DNA of 64,000 nucleotides from Neckera pumila (GCA_963969595.1 OZ018413.1:12513711-12577710); one strand, 5' to 3'; numbered from the stretch's first letter, positions 23,583-36,308 are shown. Made by a program: numbers and translations. The notes: generated by a model from the letters alone, not told the origin.

Positions 23583-24122
23583 TATGGTGGTATTCCGTTA
23601 CTTTGGCAATGCAGTTTGAAATCCATATTAATCCTCGACTTATGGAATCTATGCCAATTTTGGATATCTGAAATCTATACCAGTCCTAAATATTTTAGAC
23701 CACACAGTCTGAAATCTATACTAGTCCTAGATTTTAAGATCTATATTTGTCCTAGATGTCACTTTTGCAAATTAGACCTTGCGGTTTGAAATGGCACATG
23801 GAATGCAACCATTTTAATGAAATTCGCCATCTGCGTAAAATCTATTTTTTGATCGGTTCTTGAGGTGTGGAAATTCAAGAGATTATGAATCCTGTAAATC
23901 TGGTGGAGAATTGATTGTTGAACAGACAATCACCATTGAAATGACCACATTTTGATGGGCTCATTCAATTTGCATTTTTAAGATTGTGGCACAGCATCAA
24001 ACTGTAAGCAAATCACTTCTCACTTGTTGACCGATTCAAGCAAGTAAAGATATCAGTTTGAGCCTTTGTGGGAAAAATACTGAAACCCGGAAACTTCATT
24101 GTATGAATCACATGTATGCACT
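23583..24122. other. Intergenic stretch; possible relic of a fold-back family
   Basis: 23,584-23,832 shares short blocks ('tggtattccg', 'cggtttgaaatggcac', 'attttaa.gaaatt') with the hairpin MITE at 42605-42711. The match is partial, so I do not set ends. Confidence 0.35.
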
Positions 24123-24460
24123 GATTAGGAAAAATTTCAGCCCTACACAAGGTCAAGGTCGCGAGTTCTGCACCCGCCCGATGCAATTATGGGAAAAAAT
24201 AAAAATAATTTATTTTTATTTTTATTTTTTAATATTTTTCTAATATTTAAATATTGGATGCTAACGTGGCACTAATAGCACCACATCAGATTTTTATTTT
24301 TCTAATATATATTTTTATTTTTTTTATTTTTTATTTTTTATTTCAAAAAGAAATTTTTTTTTAAGAAAAAATATTTTTGTATTCTTCTGAAATTGCACCA
24401 AAGGGGGCCCGTAAATCAATTCTTTAGCAGCCTTCTAGAGGGCTATAATTTTTCCTAATG
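24123..24460. mobile_element. MITE with CATTAGGAAAAATTTCAG ends, copy 2
   Basis: GATTAGGAAAAATTTCAGCC at the left; the right end reads inverted CATTAGGAAAAATTATAGCC. Same family and core phrases ('gtggcactaatagcaccacatca') as 20101-20389. Confidence 0.62.
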
Positions 24461-25900
24461 TGGTATCAAAATAGTTTTGAATCTGTGATTACTATTCGGA
24501 TGCTTCTGCATTCATTCTCCAAATTTTCAGACACAAAGATGCATGCCATTTGAGAGATCTCTTGGAGGTAAATTAATGTAACAAAGCAGTAAGAAGCTTG
24601 CAGCTATGAGAATTGAGCAAAGTCATGAGATGTGTTCAAAATTTGTGATGCACTTGATGAGAGAACGAGTTTCACAGCTTTCAATTCCAGTGCAGGTCAG
24701 AAGGAACTGGGAGCCTGTTAGAACGAGAAGCTGGTAACCTCGGGCTATTTCGGTTATAAGGTCAATTGAATTGGAGGTATTCCAATATTTTGTCAACTTT
24801 GAGAAAGTGCATTCTGAAAAACAAATCCATAAATGTCCTAGATTTTAGACCGTTATGTACATACCGTATGTGAATGTTTGATTCAGTACATGAAGGTGCC
24901 CAAATTGAGTTTCCACATCAGATTTTCAAGCGTCCATGTCACCTCATACTACTGCCGTTGGAATCGTGTCAATTCAACAAAATTCACTGTTCACAAGTTA
25001 CTACCCAATCCAGTTTAATCGGCTCCTTCATCACTCTGTCCTCAGTCCTCCACTTGAGCATCATAACATTCTTAACCAACGCTAGGGGGGTCCCTTTTAC
25101 TCCCTTAGGAAGCGGAAGCCCCTAGTGTTGAATTTTGCAAAAGTTACAGTTGAAACTCAACCTCAGTAGCCACTCAGACTCCCCCATGGACTGTTCCTCT
25201 CTGAATTTTCTATTTTCAGACTCAATGCTCCACTACGAGCGTACCAGCTCACATGAACTCCAACCAAAAGTTGCAAGTGGCCAATCAATTATGTTGACCA
25301 CATTATAACTAAATTCTCTCACTGGAATCTAGGGACATATTATGCCTTCTCTACAAGGGTTGAAATCAGAGCGGTTAACAATATTATGATGCATTCCCTT
25401 ATTGATTCCATCTTATTGACTGAAAGCAAGCAGAGCACAATAATAATAGAACCATAATTAAATAATAGAGCACTAGCCTTGCTTCACAGAACAACGCAAC
25501 TCCCCACGTGGTTGTGATATTGTAATTCATTGCAATCTCCTCCAACTTGGTAAGTAGAGGTGCCTTGTACCAAGTTATAGTGCTCATCCAAGCTAACTAT
25601 TGATCAGATCATGAGTTTCTACTTGTGAGTCGAGCGGTCCGACAGTTTTGTTGGCATTGTCGCTGACTTGTAGTTTGATCAGTGTCTGATCTTGCATGTA
25701 GTAATTAAGTCCTTGAGCCATGTCCTAGCTTGTGAATGTCAGCTACGTTCCATGAAATGTATTTGTGTTGGTTTCACCCCCGGGTTTCACCTCATCCACT
25801 AGCTTGCTAGCTCATGCTTATTTAAAGAAGTCCTACCACCTTAGTCAGAATCAAAGTCACCTATTGTGATCTAGCTCTAAACATCAATTTTGTAAACTTT
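24461..25900. other. Intergenic stretch
   Basis: Short ORFs only, none conserved. No element ends seen. Confidence 0.4.
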
Positions 25901-26310
25901 GGCAATTTTTAGAACATGCATTCTGAAACAAAACGCGCATTTCAAAAAAATGCTTAAGATTGTCCGAAAAATAGATTGTTCATAATTTTCTCATTACAAG
26001 TCCAAATAGAATGAATTAAAGCTTCAAATGTAGACAAAATATAATCTTTGAGCAAAAAAAAATTAAAAATGATAAGTTTCAACTTTTTGTGATTTTTTGG
26101 GGATGCCCCTCGAGCTACATTTTGGACTTAGGGTGGCATAACTTTTGCTCTTGGATACCGATTGAAATAAAAATTATATTCCTAGAAAGCTAATCTGATT
26201 TCCTATCTTCCAAAAAAAAATTCAAAAAATCATGTTTAAAATTGAGGTCACACAAGCCTACCTAAAATCCCAAGAGTCCCCTACATGGACTTTGGGACTT
26301 TAGGGGTTAA
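25901..26310 (+). mobile_element. piggyBac-like element fragment PB8, right end only
   Basis: The right half of a PB1-type element ends GGGACTTTAGGGG-TTAA at 26307-26310, with the 'agaaagctaatctgatttcctatctt' region intact in order. The left half and left terminus are missing. Confidence 0.65.
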
Positions 26311-26935
26311 CTTAAAATTTTTGCACTATAGATTTTGATTTTAATTTTTTTTTATATTGAAAAATTAAGTTGTGACTCTTGGAAAAAAAAGAGACTTGAT
26401 TTTCATTCTTAAGAAAATTATCATACAAAAGTAGGTACGAGGCTAAAAAAAAAACTAAATAAATAATACCTCTAACATGGAACGGGAAAATACTAATCCA
26501 AAGTATGAAATTGTTCTAATAAAAAAAGTGCACTCTACAAACCTTTTTGTTATAATCTTGTGAATGTAGAGTTTATAAGTCATAAATGAATCCTATAAGT
26601 TATTTTTTGGAAAAGATGTTGCAATTGCTTGAAAAGGAAGATTGTCCAAAAGCTTTTTATGAATAATCCAAATGGAATGAATAAAAGATTTTCATACATA
26701 GAAATGAATTTTGTTTGAGAAAAAAGAAATTAATTAATTTTGAGTTTCATTTTTTTTTGGTGTTGCCTTACGACATCTATTTTGAATTTTTTTTTGTGGC
26801 ATACCTTCTTCTCAATGCCAACAATTCAATGAAAAATTATATTCCCAGAAATCATGTATTTTTCTATCTTCAAAAAAAATCACAAAATCATTCCAAAAAT
26901 TGAGATCATAGGAACCTACATGATCTTCCAACTGT
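26311..26935 (+). mobile_element. piggyBac-like element fragment PB9, no termini
   Basis: Begins at the internal 'cttaaaatttttgcactatag' block and runs in the same order as PB11 to the right-hand subterminal region. Both ends are lost. It directly abuts PB8, suggesting PB8 landed in an internal TTAA of this copy before later deletions. Confidence 0.5.
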
Positions 26936-27213
26936 ACACAACACTCAGTAGCATTGGAAGTGACTGCCTTTTGTTCTCTTGCCCCCCCATCCATAAATTC
27001 CATCCGCAGTGGTGGGATTGTGCATAAGAATGGGGGCAGGTTGCGGGGGGACTTATTGCACACGTGTAGAAGGAAAAGAGCTTCCATGCTTGGGTAGTCC
27101 AAGCACAATTAATATTAAATAAATGTGTTACGTTAGACATTGCAACTACACTGAATAGTGCAAGTAGGTTGCCCGAGACTAATATCTCAACATTTTACCA
27201 TTACATGAGATTC

Positions 27214-27437
27214 GGGGGTCTTAGAAGGCTGTGAGTTCCCCTGTTGTCTGCTGTGTTCCTGCAGTCTGACGTGGTCGAGCGACTGCCACGTCACTTTTTG
27301 TAAATAAAAAATAAAAAATAAAAAATTGCTTAAAATGATATTTTGGTAAAAAAAAAAAATTCTGACATAGCCGTACCGACGTTCACTGGATCTGGGCAGA
27401 TCAGGGAACAGGCCTGAAACGGCCCTCCAAGACCCCC
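27214..27437. mobile_element. Putative MITE with GGGGGTCTT ends, 224 bp
   Basis: GGGGGTCTTAGAAGGCTGT at the left and, inverted at the right, GGGGGTCTTGGAGGGCCGT. AT-rich core with polyA. No target duplication found, so the class is open. Confidence 0.5.
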
Positions 27438-28310
27438 AAATATCATCTAATGACTATATCAATATTTGAGTTACTGTAGAAGGATGTAAAGATGTGATGA
27501 AACACGTATGCTATATAGGTTGGTACAGTGACTCATAGCTTGGGATCAGAGAATGGCTTGTACCTCCATCTGGACAAGCCATGAGTCATGAGATAACAAG
27601 AGGAAACTTTTGTGGGGGTATGGCAACCTAAGGGAGCCAACCCATTCCTAACCACCACCCCATTTTCGTTCTGTAGACTGTTATCTTTTCAATCAGCAGG
27701 AGAGAAACAGTCATTAATTACGGCACAGTTTCCCATGCAGTTGTGGTGCATTATGATTGGCTACAAGATGATCAATATGGTCAACAATGGGTCGGCTCCC
27801 TTAATTGTCAAGGCAACCTAATTGCACTATTTAGTGTACATTGCTTCCCCAAAGTATTCAATATTCTGACAATTCTCGACACATGGATTCATAGCTATTG
27901 ATGGTATGGAATATTTCACATCATGTCATCCAGGATGAAACGATCTAGAATATTCCACACCATTCCATTGGAGGAGGGCAACCAAGCTCAATGCTAGTGA
28001 ATGTTATTGAGTCCTTTACAAGGATTTTTGGTCTTTTAAGGGTAAAGCTGTGAGTTCATGCATTGAGGACCTGCAAATAATGTGATTATAACAAAAAGTA
28101 GTCTCTGATTCTAGTAGGTTGCTTGATAAACAATTGACCATAATTGTTTCTCTTTCACAAAGCTTGATTTTGGATGGTTTCATACATAGAACTATAATTT
28201 GAAGCTATGAATTCACACCTTCAAAAACTGTCATGTGATAATGACAAAATAAATCCATGATTTCATGCATTTTTTATAAACAAGAAATTACAATTACTTC
28301 AAAATGTACT
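27438..28310. other. Intergenic stretch
   Basis: Nothing recognised. Confidence 0.4.
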
Positions 28311-29243
28311 TTAACCCCTAAAAGCTTGTTGTCCCTTCGAGGGACAAATGCGTTTTTGGGCAGGTACCTACGGGCTGGAATCTTCTTCTGATTTTTTGAA
28401 ACTTTTTTGGGAGGTAGAAAAACTGATTAGCTTCATGGGAATATAATTTTTTTCACAATTGGTGCCCAAGAACAAAAGTTATGACCAAATAAGCTCAAAA
28501 CAAGGGACGGCGGGTAGCAAAAAAAATTTGCACTTTTTTATTTTTTTTATTTTTTATTATATTTTTTCTCATAGATTATATTTTTGTCTATCTAAAAAGC
28601 TTTGATTCATTTCATTTGGATTTGTTATGAGAAAGTTATGGACATTCTTGTTTTTTAGGCAGTTAGAGCATCTTTTTGAAAAAAATAACTTGTAGGATTC
28701 ATTTTTGAAAGCAATTTTAAAAATTTTAAATTTTTTTTTTTTTGCATGGTTAAGTTTACTTGCTAGAACAATCTGACCATTGGGATTAGTGCATTTTAAT
28801 TCCATCTAAAATATATGAATATTTTAGATTTTTCTTCTATCTCATACCTACTTCTACTTAACAATTTTTTCAATAATGAAAATTAAGTTTTCTTGAATTT
28901 TCTTTTTTTGAATAGATTGTCAACTCAATTCTCCACTTTAGCATTTAAAGCTCTAACTCTATAGTGTAAAAATTTTAAGTTAAAAATGTTCAAAGTCAAA
29001 AAATCCAGTCCCACAATGTGCTGAAATTTTTGTTTTTTTCACTTTAAATGTAGATATCTTGCAATCTGTGCGGTAAAAAATTCTGAAATTTTTTCCACAC
29101 ATTCTCATACTAGTTAGGTGTAAGATCCTATGGTTAGATGTGCAAAAAAAAACATTTTTATTTATTTTTCACTCTTTGCTAAAAAAAATGGCAGTTTTAG
29201 ATGTTTTTTGGCAGAAAAAAGGCCTTGGGCCTTTAGGGGTTAA
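28311..29243 (-). mobile_element. piggyBac-like (TTAA) MITE, copy PB10, 933 bp
   Basis: TTAA at 28311-28314 and 29240-29243; ends CCCCTAAAAGCTTGTTGTCC and GGGCCTTTAGGGG. Contains the subterminal 'ggcaggtacctacgggct' and the near-right 'atggcagttttaga'. No transposase. Confidence 0.82.
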
Positions 29244-29315
29244 ATTTGAAAGTTATTAAATGACGTTTGAATCTCTCATTGGTTTAGGTTTTGAGTCATT
29301 TATTTTCAGTAAACC

Positions 29316-30232
29316 CTAACCCCTGAAGGACCAAGGCCTTTTTTCTTGCCAAAAAATGCTTAAAACTGCCATTTCTATAGCCAAGAATTACAAAAATTGA
29401 AAGTTTTTTTTTTTTCAAATCTAACCATAGGATAATTTGCACCTGATAAGTATGAGAAAGTGTGGAAAATATTTCAGAATTTTTGACCACACAAATTGCA
29501 AGATATCTGCATTTAAAGTGAAAAAAACAACTTTTGTAGCACATTAAGGGACTAGATTTTTTGACTTTGAACATTTTTAACTTTAAATTTTTGCACTACA
29601 AAGTTTTAAGCATTAAATCATTATAGTGGAGAATTGAGTTGTGAGTCTAGGAAAAAAAAAAAATTCAAAAAACTTAATTTTTATTCTTTAAAAAATTATT
29701 AAGTAGAAGTAGGTGCGAGATAGAAGGAAAATCTAAATCTAAATATCTTTTAGATGGAATTAAAATGCACTAATTCCAATGGTGAGATTGTTTTAGCAAG
29801 CAAAATAAACCATGTGGGGATTTGTTTTTGAAAAATTGTGAAAATTGCATTCAGAAATGAATTCTATAAGTTATTTTTGCAAGAAAATGTTCTAATTGCC
29901 CCCAAATCAAGATTGTCCATAACTTTCTCATAACAAATCCAAACCAAATGAATCAAAGCTTCCCATGTAGACAAAAATACAATCTATGAGAAAAAAAAAA
30001 TCTAAATTTTTGAATTTTTTTTTGGTGCCCTTTCTCCCCTGTTTTACACTATTTTGGACATAACTTTTGTTCCCGGGTACCGATTGAAAAAAAAATTATA
30101 TTCCCATAAAGCTAATCAATTTTTCTATCTCCAAAAAAAAGTTTCAAAAAATCAGGACATAAATTCAGCCCGTAGGTACTGCCCAAAATCCCACTTGTCC
30201 TCCAAAGAGACAAATGGTCCTTTAGGGGCTAA
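29316..30232 (+). mobile_element. piggyBac-like MITE, copy PB11, 917 bp, flanked by CTAA
   Basis: Ends CCCCTGAAGGACCAAGGCC and AATGGTCCTTTAGGGG. Both flanks read CTAA (29316-29319, 30229-30232) rather than TTAA. It lies about 70 bp from PB10 in the opposite orientation. Confidence 0.78.
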
Positions 30233-31850
30233 TGACATCCAAATGCCTGCTAAATGCAATCTTGCAACATGATGAAACTATTCTGACTTTGTTCCAGTTG
30301 TCTTTCATATCATGAAGAAATTCACTATGATCATTGCTTTCATATGAAGATTGTGGGAACTACTTATGATTCTTTAATAAAGTGAAGTGAGCTGGATTTT
30401 AAGAGTGAGTTTTTTTGTGTTAATAATCAACAATGACATTCACAGGAATGCTGAAGTGGCAAGAGATAGAGGTAAGGTAGGAGGGCTAAAAGTGACCATC
30501 TAAGAGCTGATTGCTTTTTTTGGGGAAGCAAACCTCCTTGAAACAACTTTCAGTAAATTTTTCGTAGGAAGAATGGTGGAATTGGCATCTAACCCAAGTC
30601 ATTTCATATTTTTTGGACCTTTGTGGAATTTGTTATGAATTTTCAAAGATTCAGGTTGTAGGGCACCTATTTGTGACCATAGGTCTTTCAAAACCCGTCC
30701 CCTTCCAACTTGTAAAGAGATGTGAGGAAATCAAGGAGAATGATTGGCTCTCATAGTAAATAACACTTTTTCCTCAATCCACTCAATGGCTAAAGTGGTC
30801 CATTTACGAACCACCTCAAATCCATTCCAGAGCTAATTATAGGGGCGCTTCCAAGAAGCGGGTCGCATTTACAGCCTTCTACCTTATAGGAATGCTTGAT
30901 TGAATTTGAAAATAGAAATTGCTTGTGTTATGTATTCTGCAATTTGGGGCATGTAGGACTTCATTGCTTGGAAACAATGGAGACTTTGACAGTTTCTTTT
31001 TGCCCTTAGCCCTGGAGCGCCACAGACGCCATTCCATGGCATTCCGGTAACAATATTGTTGAGCTAAGAAGAGTTCAAAAGCATTTTTTCATCCTCCTTT
31101 TACTTGTTGACTTTTCACATTGGGTTATGAAGAGTATCCAATTGAGTTTGTACTCTTTCCAATTTTTGTCTTCATGGAAACGAGAAGCCATTAGAAAAAA
31201 ACGGATCACAAAATACGCTATTTTAGAGTATTTTGGAAAGTTGCTGTTCCTTGCTTTAAATCTGAAATTTATCCACAAAAATGATATTTTTTGTATTTGA
31301 GTCAAACGAACAAAATGAAGGTCATCTACTCTAGTTTCTACTCCAATTTGAATTTTGAAAAAATTTCTAATATTGCATATTTGATTGCAATTTGAACATT
31401 GGGTGTATTTTTCAATGTCTATTATTTTCTAATTATAGAATGACACGGAAATTGAATCTAGAACATGATATTTGTCATTGTGATATACTTATGATGAAAT
31501 TTTCAGATTTTTGGAAATACTTTTGTATTGAATATGATTTTTCTTCACTTTTTCTTCAAAAATTCTTAAAAAAAAAAACTTTCTACAAAAAAATCTAAAT
31601 TTTTTCTAAAGTAAAGAAGACATGTGTTTTCATCTCTGAAAAATAAATATAAACTTTTTCATACATATCTAGTTGCAAAATGGTAGCAAATTGAGTGATA
31701 GTGTATAGTATTTGCATGTGGGAGGTCTCTCAAGAAGAGCAAACATGATGCAACCTAGCAACATAGAATGCAAGTTGCATGATCCAAGAAAATTATCATG
31801 TCTATTGGAAGGTGCAAAACTTTTATGTTTATGTTTTTTTACCATCTCTA
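30233..31850. other. Intergenic stretch; 30,240-30,470 is homologous to sequence around 33,900-34,640
   Basis: The homologous part holds the empty site (TTAA 30420-30423) of the PB12 insertion. The remainder contains only short unrecognised ORFs. Confidence 0.6.
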
Positions 31851-32963
31851 AAGGTATGTGCACACCTAGACTTAGCCAACGTTCTTTGCAGTGATAAGGT
31901 AGAAGCACCAATTGTTGACCACGCCCAGTATTCAACCTTTAGGGTGTGCTATTTCCAACCTTAGGTTGGAAATCATGCTTGGAGTGTTGTTTTTCTATCC
32001 TTTTCAAAGTTGCGACTAATATGGTTATGACACATGGAACAAAGTAGTGAGCATCTTTGACAATTGGAATTGGAAGACTCTAAACATTGTCTACTAGTGA
32101 AATGCACTTTTTGGCTTCCAAAATTCATTGTAATTTCAATTTTGGGAATTAAATTCTGAAAATTTTGCAATCTTCATGTTTCCTATCTTCCTATATGGGA
32201 AGAATTTCCACCACCTCATACTGAGCACAATCTGCTTCCAAACTCCTTAAATGATCGACTACTGGTGCTTCTACCTTAGTATGTGAAGGCGTTCAGACCA
32301 TAATTCTTTTGTAACTGCCAAACCTATGTGGCTGCAGGGCTGGCAATAGTTATTAGACCGGTGTTTATGAGACTTATTCATAACTCTCTGACATTGCAGG
32401 CTGATGTTATGTAAGTTAGAATCATCCAATTTCATAGATTCTTGAGCACTAAAACCAATCTTTCATAATGCAAGGTGAAATGGGCAAGTATATAACACTG
32501 CCAAAATGAATTCAATGAACTACCTCACATGCACTAGAATGGCACTCACCATTTGTGATGACTATTGATGTTAAGCTTTACTCTTCCACTAATGATACAT
32601 ATATGCCTTTGAGGACCTCTCAAAAATCAAACATTTACCTTTTCTAGTGAATAATAAAAGTTTCCAATAGTTAACCTTCAATACTGCCCATAAAATTTTT
32701 TTAACCGGTCAAAGGAATTTAGTTGCCTATGCTCAAACGAGCCTGAAATTTTGGAGCGACCATATTTGGTCGCTCAGGTAGTTAGGAGTTAACTTATGCC
32801 ACAATTTTGAACAACTCATAACATAAGATTACCTAGATTATGTCGAATGCATCCACACCAATTTAAAAAAATGTTTCCTTTAAACTTGCACCTTTCTGTC
32901 TTTGTCAGAGGTATTACAATTTTACGCCTGCTATTATCACAACTCTAGGTGTGCACATACCTT
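31851..32963. mobile_element. DNA element with perfect 20-bp inverted ends
   Basis: AAGGTATGTGCACACCTAGA at 31851-31870 is repeated exactly, inverted, at 32944-32963. The right end is followed by TA; the left flank is AA. Hosts a second TA-flanked MITE at 31897-32283. No transposase ORF. Confidence 0.6.
31897..32283. mobile_element. TA-flanked MITE, AGGTAGAAGCACCAAT ends, copy 1
   Basis: AGGTAGAAGCACCAATTGTT at the left, inverted AGGTAGAAGCACCAGTAGTC at the right; TA on both sides. The interior is homologous to the copy at 50087-50521. Confidence 0.65.
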
Positions 32964-33006
32964 AAGCCTAGGATCTTGCATATGACTAGTATAAGAGAGT
33001 GTGTGA

Positions 33007-33546
33007 TAAGATAAACTTGCCTATCACAGGCAGAATGACTAGTTTGCCCTTTCAGTATTGTTGAAATATTCAAATTTTTTTCCATATAAAGACAAGTGTG
33101 AGAAATGGGGAGAGCAATTGAAATCTTAGTTTTTTGATAAAATATGTATTAGTTATAAGTTTTTGAAGTTTGCTGTCTAATTGGTCCAAAAGAATCTTTA
33201 GAGTACCCTGCAAAAAAGGGTATCCATTATGGTCATCTTACCACCTAAAATAGTCACAATATTTTCTAACATGGTTACAATAATTTCTAACATAGATACA
33301 ATATGAAGGAATAAAATAGTCACTTCTTGTGATGGATTTACACTAAAAAGGTGGAACTTCCTATTGCAGTCACTAATAATTCTATCACCATCATCCAAGA
33401 CATTGATTGTGGATACTAACTCACCTAATGTAGTTCACATCTTGTTTATTAGAAAAAATCTGCAATGGGTTAATGCACAGTTGGAATGGGTCATTTCCTA
33501 GGTGCCTGTCATAGGCAATTTGCCTGTGATATGTAGGTTTACCTTA
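33007..33546. mobile_element. TA-flanked element with AGRTAAACYTRCMTATCACA ends, 540 bp
   Basis: Left AGATAAACTTGCCTATCACA; right end inverted AGGTAAACCTACATATCACA; both next to TA. No ORF of interest. Confidence 0.55.
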
Positions 33547-33988
33547 AATTCTAGAAACTTTGACCTTAAAGATTGAAAGATATAAGCATTGAAAGTTAAA
33601 AGAATTATTTTATTGGCACCTTATTAGACTAGATTTTTTAGCTTTGAATCCTCTTAACTTATTGTTTTTGCACTATAAATTTTGATTTTGATTTTATTTA
33701 TTTTCAAGAACCTTACTAGACTAGATTTTTTAGCTTTGAATCCTCTTAACTTACCGTTTTTGCACTATAAATTTTGATTTTGATTTTATTTATTTTCAAG
33801 AATGTAGTTGTAAGTCTTTGAAAAAACAATTATTACGTAGAAGTAGGTTCAAGATTAAAAGAAAGCTTAGTCATTAATAACTCTAACATGGAATTGAAAT
33901 TCATTGACTTCATATCAAGATTGTAGGAACTAATTATGAATCTTCAATACAATGAATTATGTTGGGTTAGTGGAGAGAGCTTTTTTTG
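33547..33988. repeat. piggyBac-like interior relic with a 92-bp tandem duplication
   Basis: 33618-33709 and 33710-33801 are two near-identical 92-bp units ('accttattagactagattt...ttttcaaga'). The surrounding words match the interior of PB11, so this is an eroded copy without ends. Confidence 0.6.
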
Positions 33989-34590
33989 TTAACCTCTAAA
34001 GGACTAGGGGTGTTTAAGCATAACACTTGTTTTCTTGACTACCTTTTGTAACAAGCATAATTCCTCATTCTTGTGGAATAATTTTGATGATTGCCACCAT
34101 TGAAATGAAAGAAGACTTATCTAGCTATTCTATGAAAAAAGGATCAATAAAATTGCACAGATTTTGAGAAAATGCCACTGTTGACAAAATTGATGAAAGA
34201 TGTTCGGTTAGCTAGTACTTTGTACATATGCTGAAATTAGAATGTTGAAATTGAAATGCTCAAAAATGCTCCAAAAACTCTAATTCATTTTCTGTGGGTA
34301 CTTATCATCATGATACTGATGTGTACTTTTTTCAAATCATTTTGAGTTGTAGAAAAAAAGATATGAGGATGTGAAATGATGTCCCAAAGCGCCTTTTCCA
34401 TTCTCAAAAAATTCACCCAAAATTGCACACTTGATCATTTCTTGATCGCATTGCACCAATGGATGCAAGGGAAAAAAACATTTGAGGTCTCTTCATTGTT
34501 CATAGATTGTTAGTGAAGTTCACATTTTGAATTTTCTACAAGTGTAGTTGCAAAAGTCATCTGGTGGCCTTATGATCCTTTAGAGGTTAA
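33989..34590. mobile_element. TTAA MITE, copy PB12, 602 bp, with local empty site
   Basis: TTAA at 33989-33992 and 34587-34590; ends CCTCTAAAGGACTAGGGG and GATCCTTTAGAGG. Flanks 'gagagcttttttt' and 'taagcaacaatgacattc' correspond to uninterrupted sequence across one TTAA at 30420-30423. The interior differs from PB1/PB6. Confidence 0.85.
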
Positions 34591-35547
34591 TAAGCAACAA
34601 TGACATTCTCAAGAATATTGAAGTCAAGAGATTGAGGCATCCACATTAAAAAACATTTGATTGAATTTGAAAATGAAAATTATTAAATGTAGTTTTCATT
34701 CATAAAATTGTTAATTACAACCGTATATAAAATAAAGAAAACACTAAATTGGTAGTAGCTCTAAGATGGAATTGAATCCCACTAATTCCAATAATGAAAA
34801 TACATATTCTAGCAAGAAAAGTATACAATGTAGAAATTTTTTTAAAGAAAATTGTGGAAATTGTATTTAGAATTAATTTCCTAAGTAATATTTGAAAGAA
34901 AATGTTTTATTAGCCCGAGAAATATAATTCTTTATAACTTTGATTGTAAATCTAAATAAAAAGAATCAAAGCTTTTCATACAGTTAAAAATATTTCCTAT
35001 TACGAAAAAAAACTTAAAAATTTAATACTGACTTTCTACAAGTTTTTTTAGATTATCTGGCAACCTCTATTTTGAGCTTTGGGTGGCAGAACTTTTGCTT
35101 TTAAGCAGAGATTTAAATAAAAATTGCATTCCTAGAAAGCTAATTAGGCCTTATTCATTAGAAATGAGACGATTTGGAGTCTCAATTTAATTATGTTTTT
35201 AGTTTAGAATGTAAGAATTGTTCATTAAATTGAGACTTTTAATTGTCAAAATACATATTAATTTTTTTGTTATGTATAAAACATAGTAGCAAGAACCTCC
35301 AATTAACACCTAAAATCTTTCTTTTCATTGTAAATCTAAAGATTGAATATTATAAATGATCATAAAATTGGGGCACTTCATTAAATTGAGAGAACATGAA
35401 GTTTAGATTTGACTATGTCAAGATGGTCATTAATTCCCCAACAAGTTTGTACTCAAGCTTGGAGAGACACCATTTTAGTTGGCATGGCTCAACTGAGCAA
35501 CTCCCTCTCCTTGTACCATTGTTGCAGTGAAGACAAACAACTTCTCA
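34591..35547. other. Eroded piggyBac-like interior and intergenic DNA
   Basis: 34,700-35,145 follows the block order of PB11 (for example 'cactaattccaataatga', 'gaatcaaagcttttcata', 'cctagaaagctaatta') but lacks both ends. Beyond that, nothing. Confidence 0.5.
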
Positions 35548-35966
35548 TTAGACAGGAATTCTAAGATATTTGGTGCAAAAATGAGGTTTTTTGCTTTGGT
35601 AGTTTAGGTGCGGGGTGACGCCTTCAGCCTCCCATAATGTTGGAGTAGATGCAATCAAAGTTTCCTGCATAGCAATGTCAATAGTTTGGTCATAGGAGGG
35701 TAGGGTTTCCATGTCAGGGCAGCTTGGAGCAAGAACTCCTTCGTTGGCCAATTCAATCTCTTGTAGGATTTGTTGCATGATAATGTCCGCCTGTCGTGAG
35801 GCTTCAATGCACGTGATACCTGTTCTCCTTGGGTGTTGGGGAATGTAGCATGGCGATTCATCCGCCGAGTCTTCAGACAAGTTTCGGCTCCAAACATGGA
35901 AAGGATGAGCGAGGTTGATGTCGTCTCTGGTTTCTTCTTTGTCGTTGATGCGCCCAACTTGGTCTG
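35548..35966 (-). CDS. Unrecognised open frame, possible exon
   Basis: A stop-free frame of about 130 codons ending TAG/TAA-side at 35548. It has balanced amino-acid composition and ordinary plant-like codon use (segment ADIIMQQILQEIELANEG and so on). Base composition is less AT-rich than around it. An AG acceptor-like 'cgacatacag' context lies near 35,955-35,966. I recognise no family; it may be a lone exon, a transposon relic or chance. Confidence 0.22.
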
Positions 35967-36308
35967 TATGTCATAGATTGGATTTAGGATGTTTCAATCA
36001 CAAAGTACTCAAACTACATTACTGCATACGCATGTAGAGTGGCAATCCACTTGCAATGCCAACACTTGAATGAAGGAGCTTGGATTGCTTTTCAAGCCAT
36101 GGAAAAGTGTAAAATTTGTGTCCTGACAAAAAAACAATCACTAGTGTCTTCAAGTGGATGGGCCCAGGTTTGCCATCAGTTGTCAAGCTTGAGCACTTGG
36201 GTGAAGGTACGGTCACATTGAATTTGAGGATGTCGCCCAGGCCTGGAGAGTTCCAGCCAGGGCTCATTTCTATTATTCTTTTTTGTTTTGACATAGTCTA
36301 AGTGATGT

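Noticed and set aside
12696..34590. TTAA elements read as Harbinger/Tourist with TTA or TAA duplications
   Set aside because: Both edges carry the full TTAA and both empty sites keep one TTAA. A 3-bp duplication would leave asymmetric ends.
12001..35500. LTR retrotransposons, CRISPR arrays, tRNA or rRNA genes
   Set aside because: No long direct repeats with primer-binding sites, no spaced short repeats, no cloverleaf-like or rRNA sequence noticed. A dedicated scan would be needed to exclude tRNAs.
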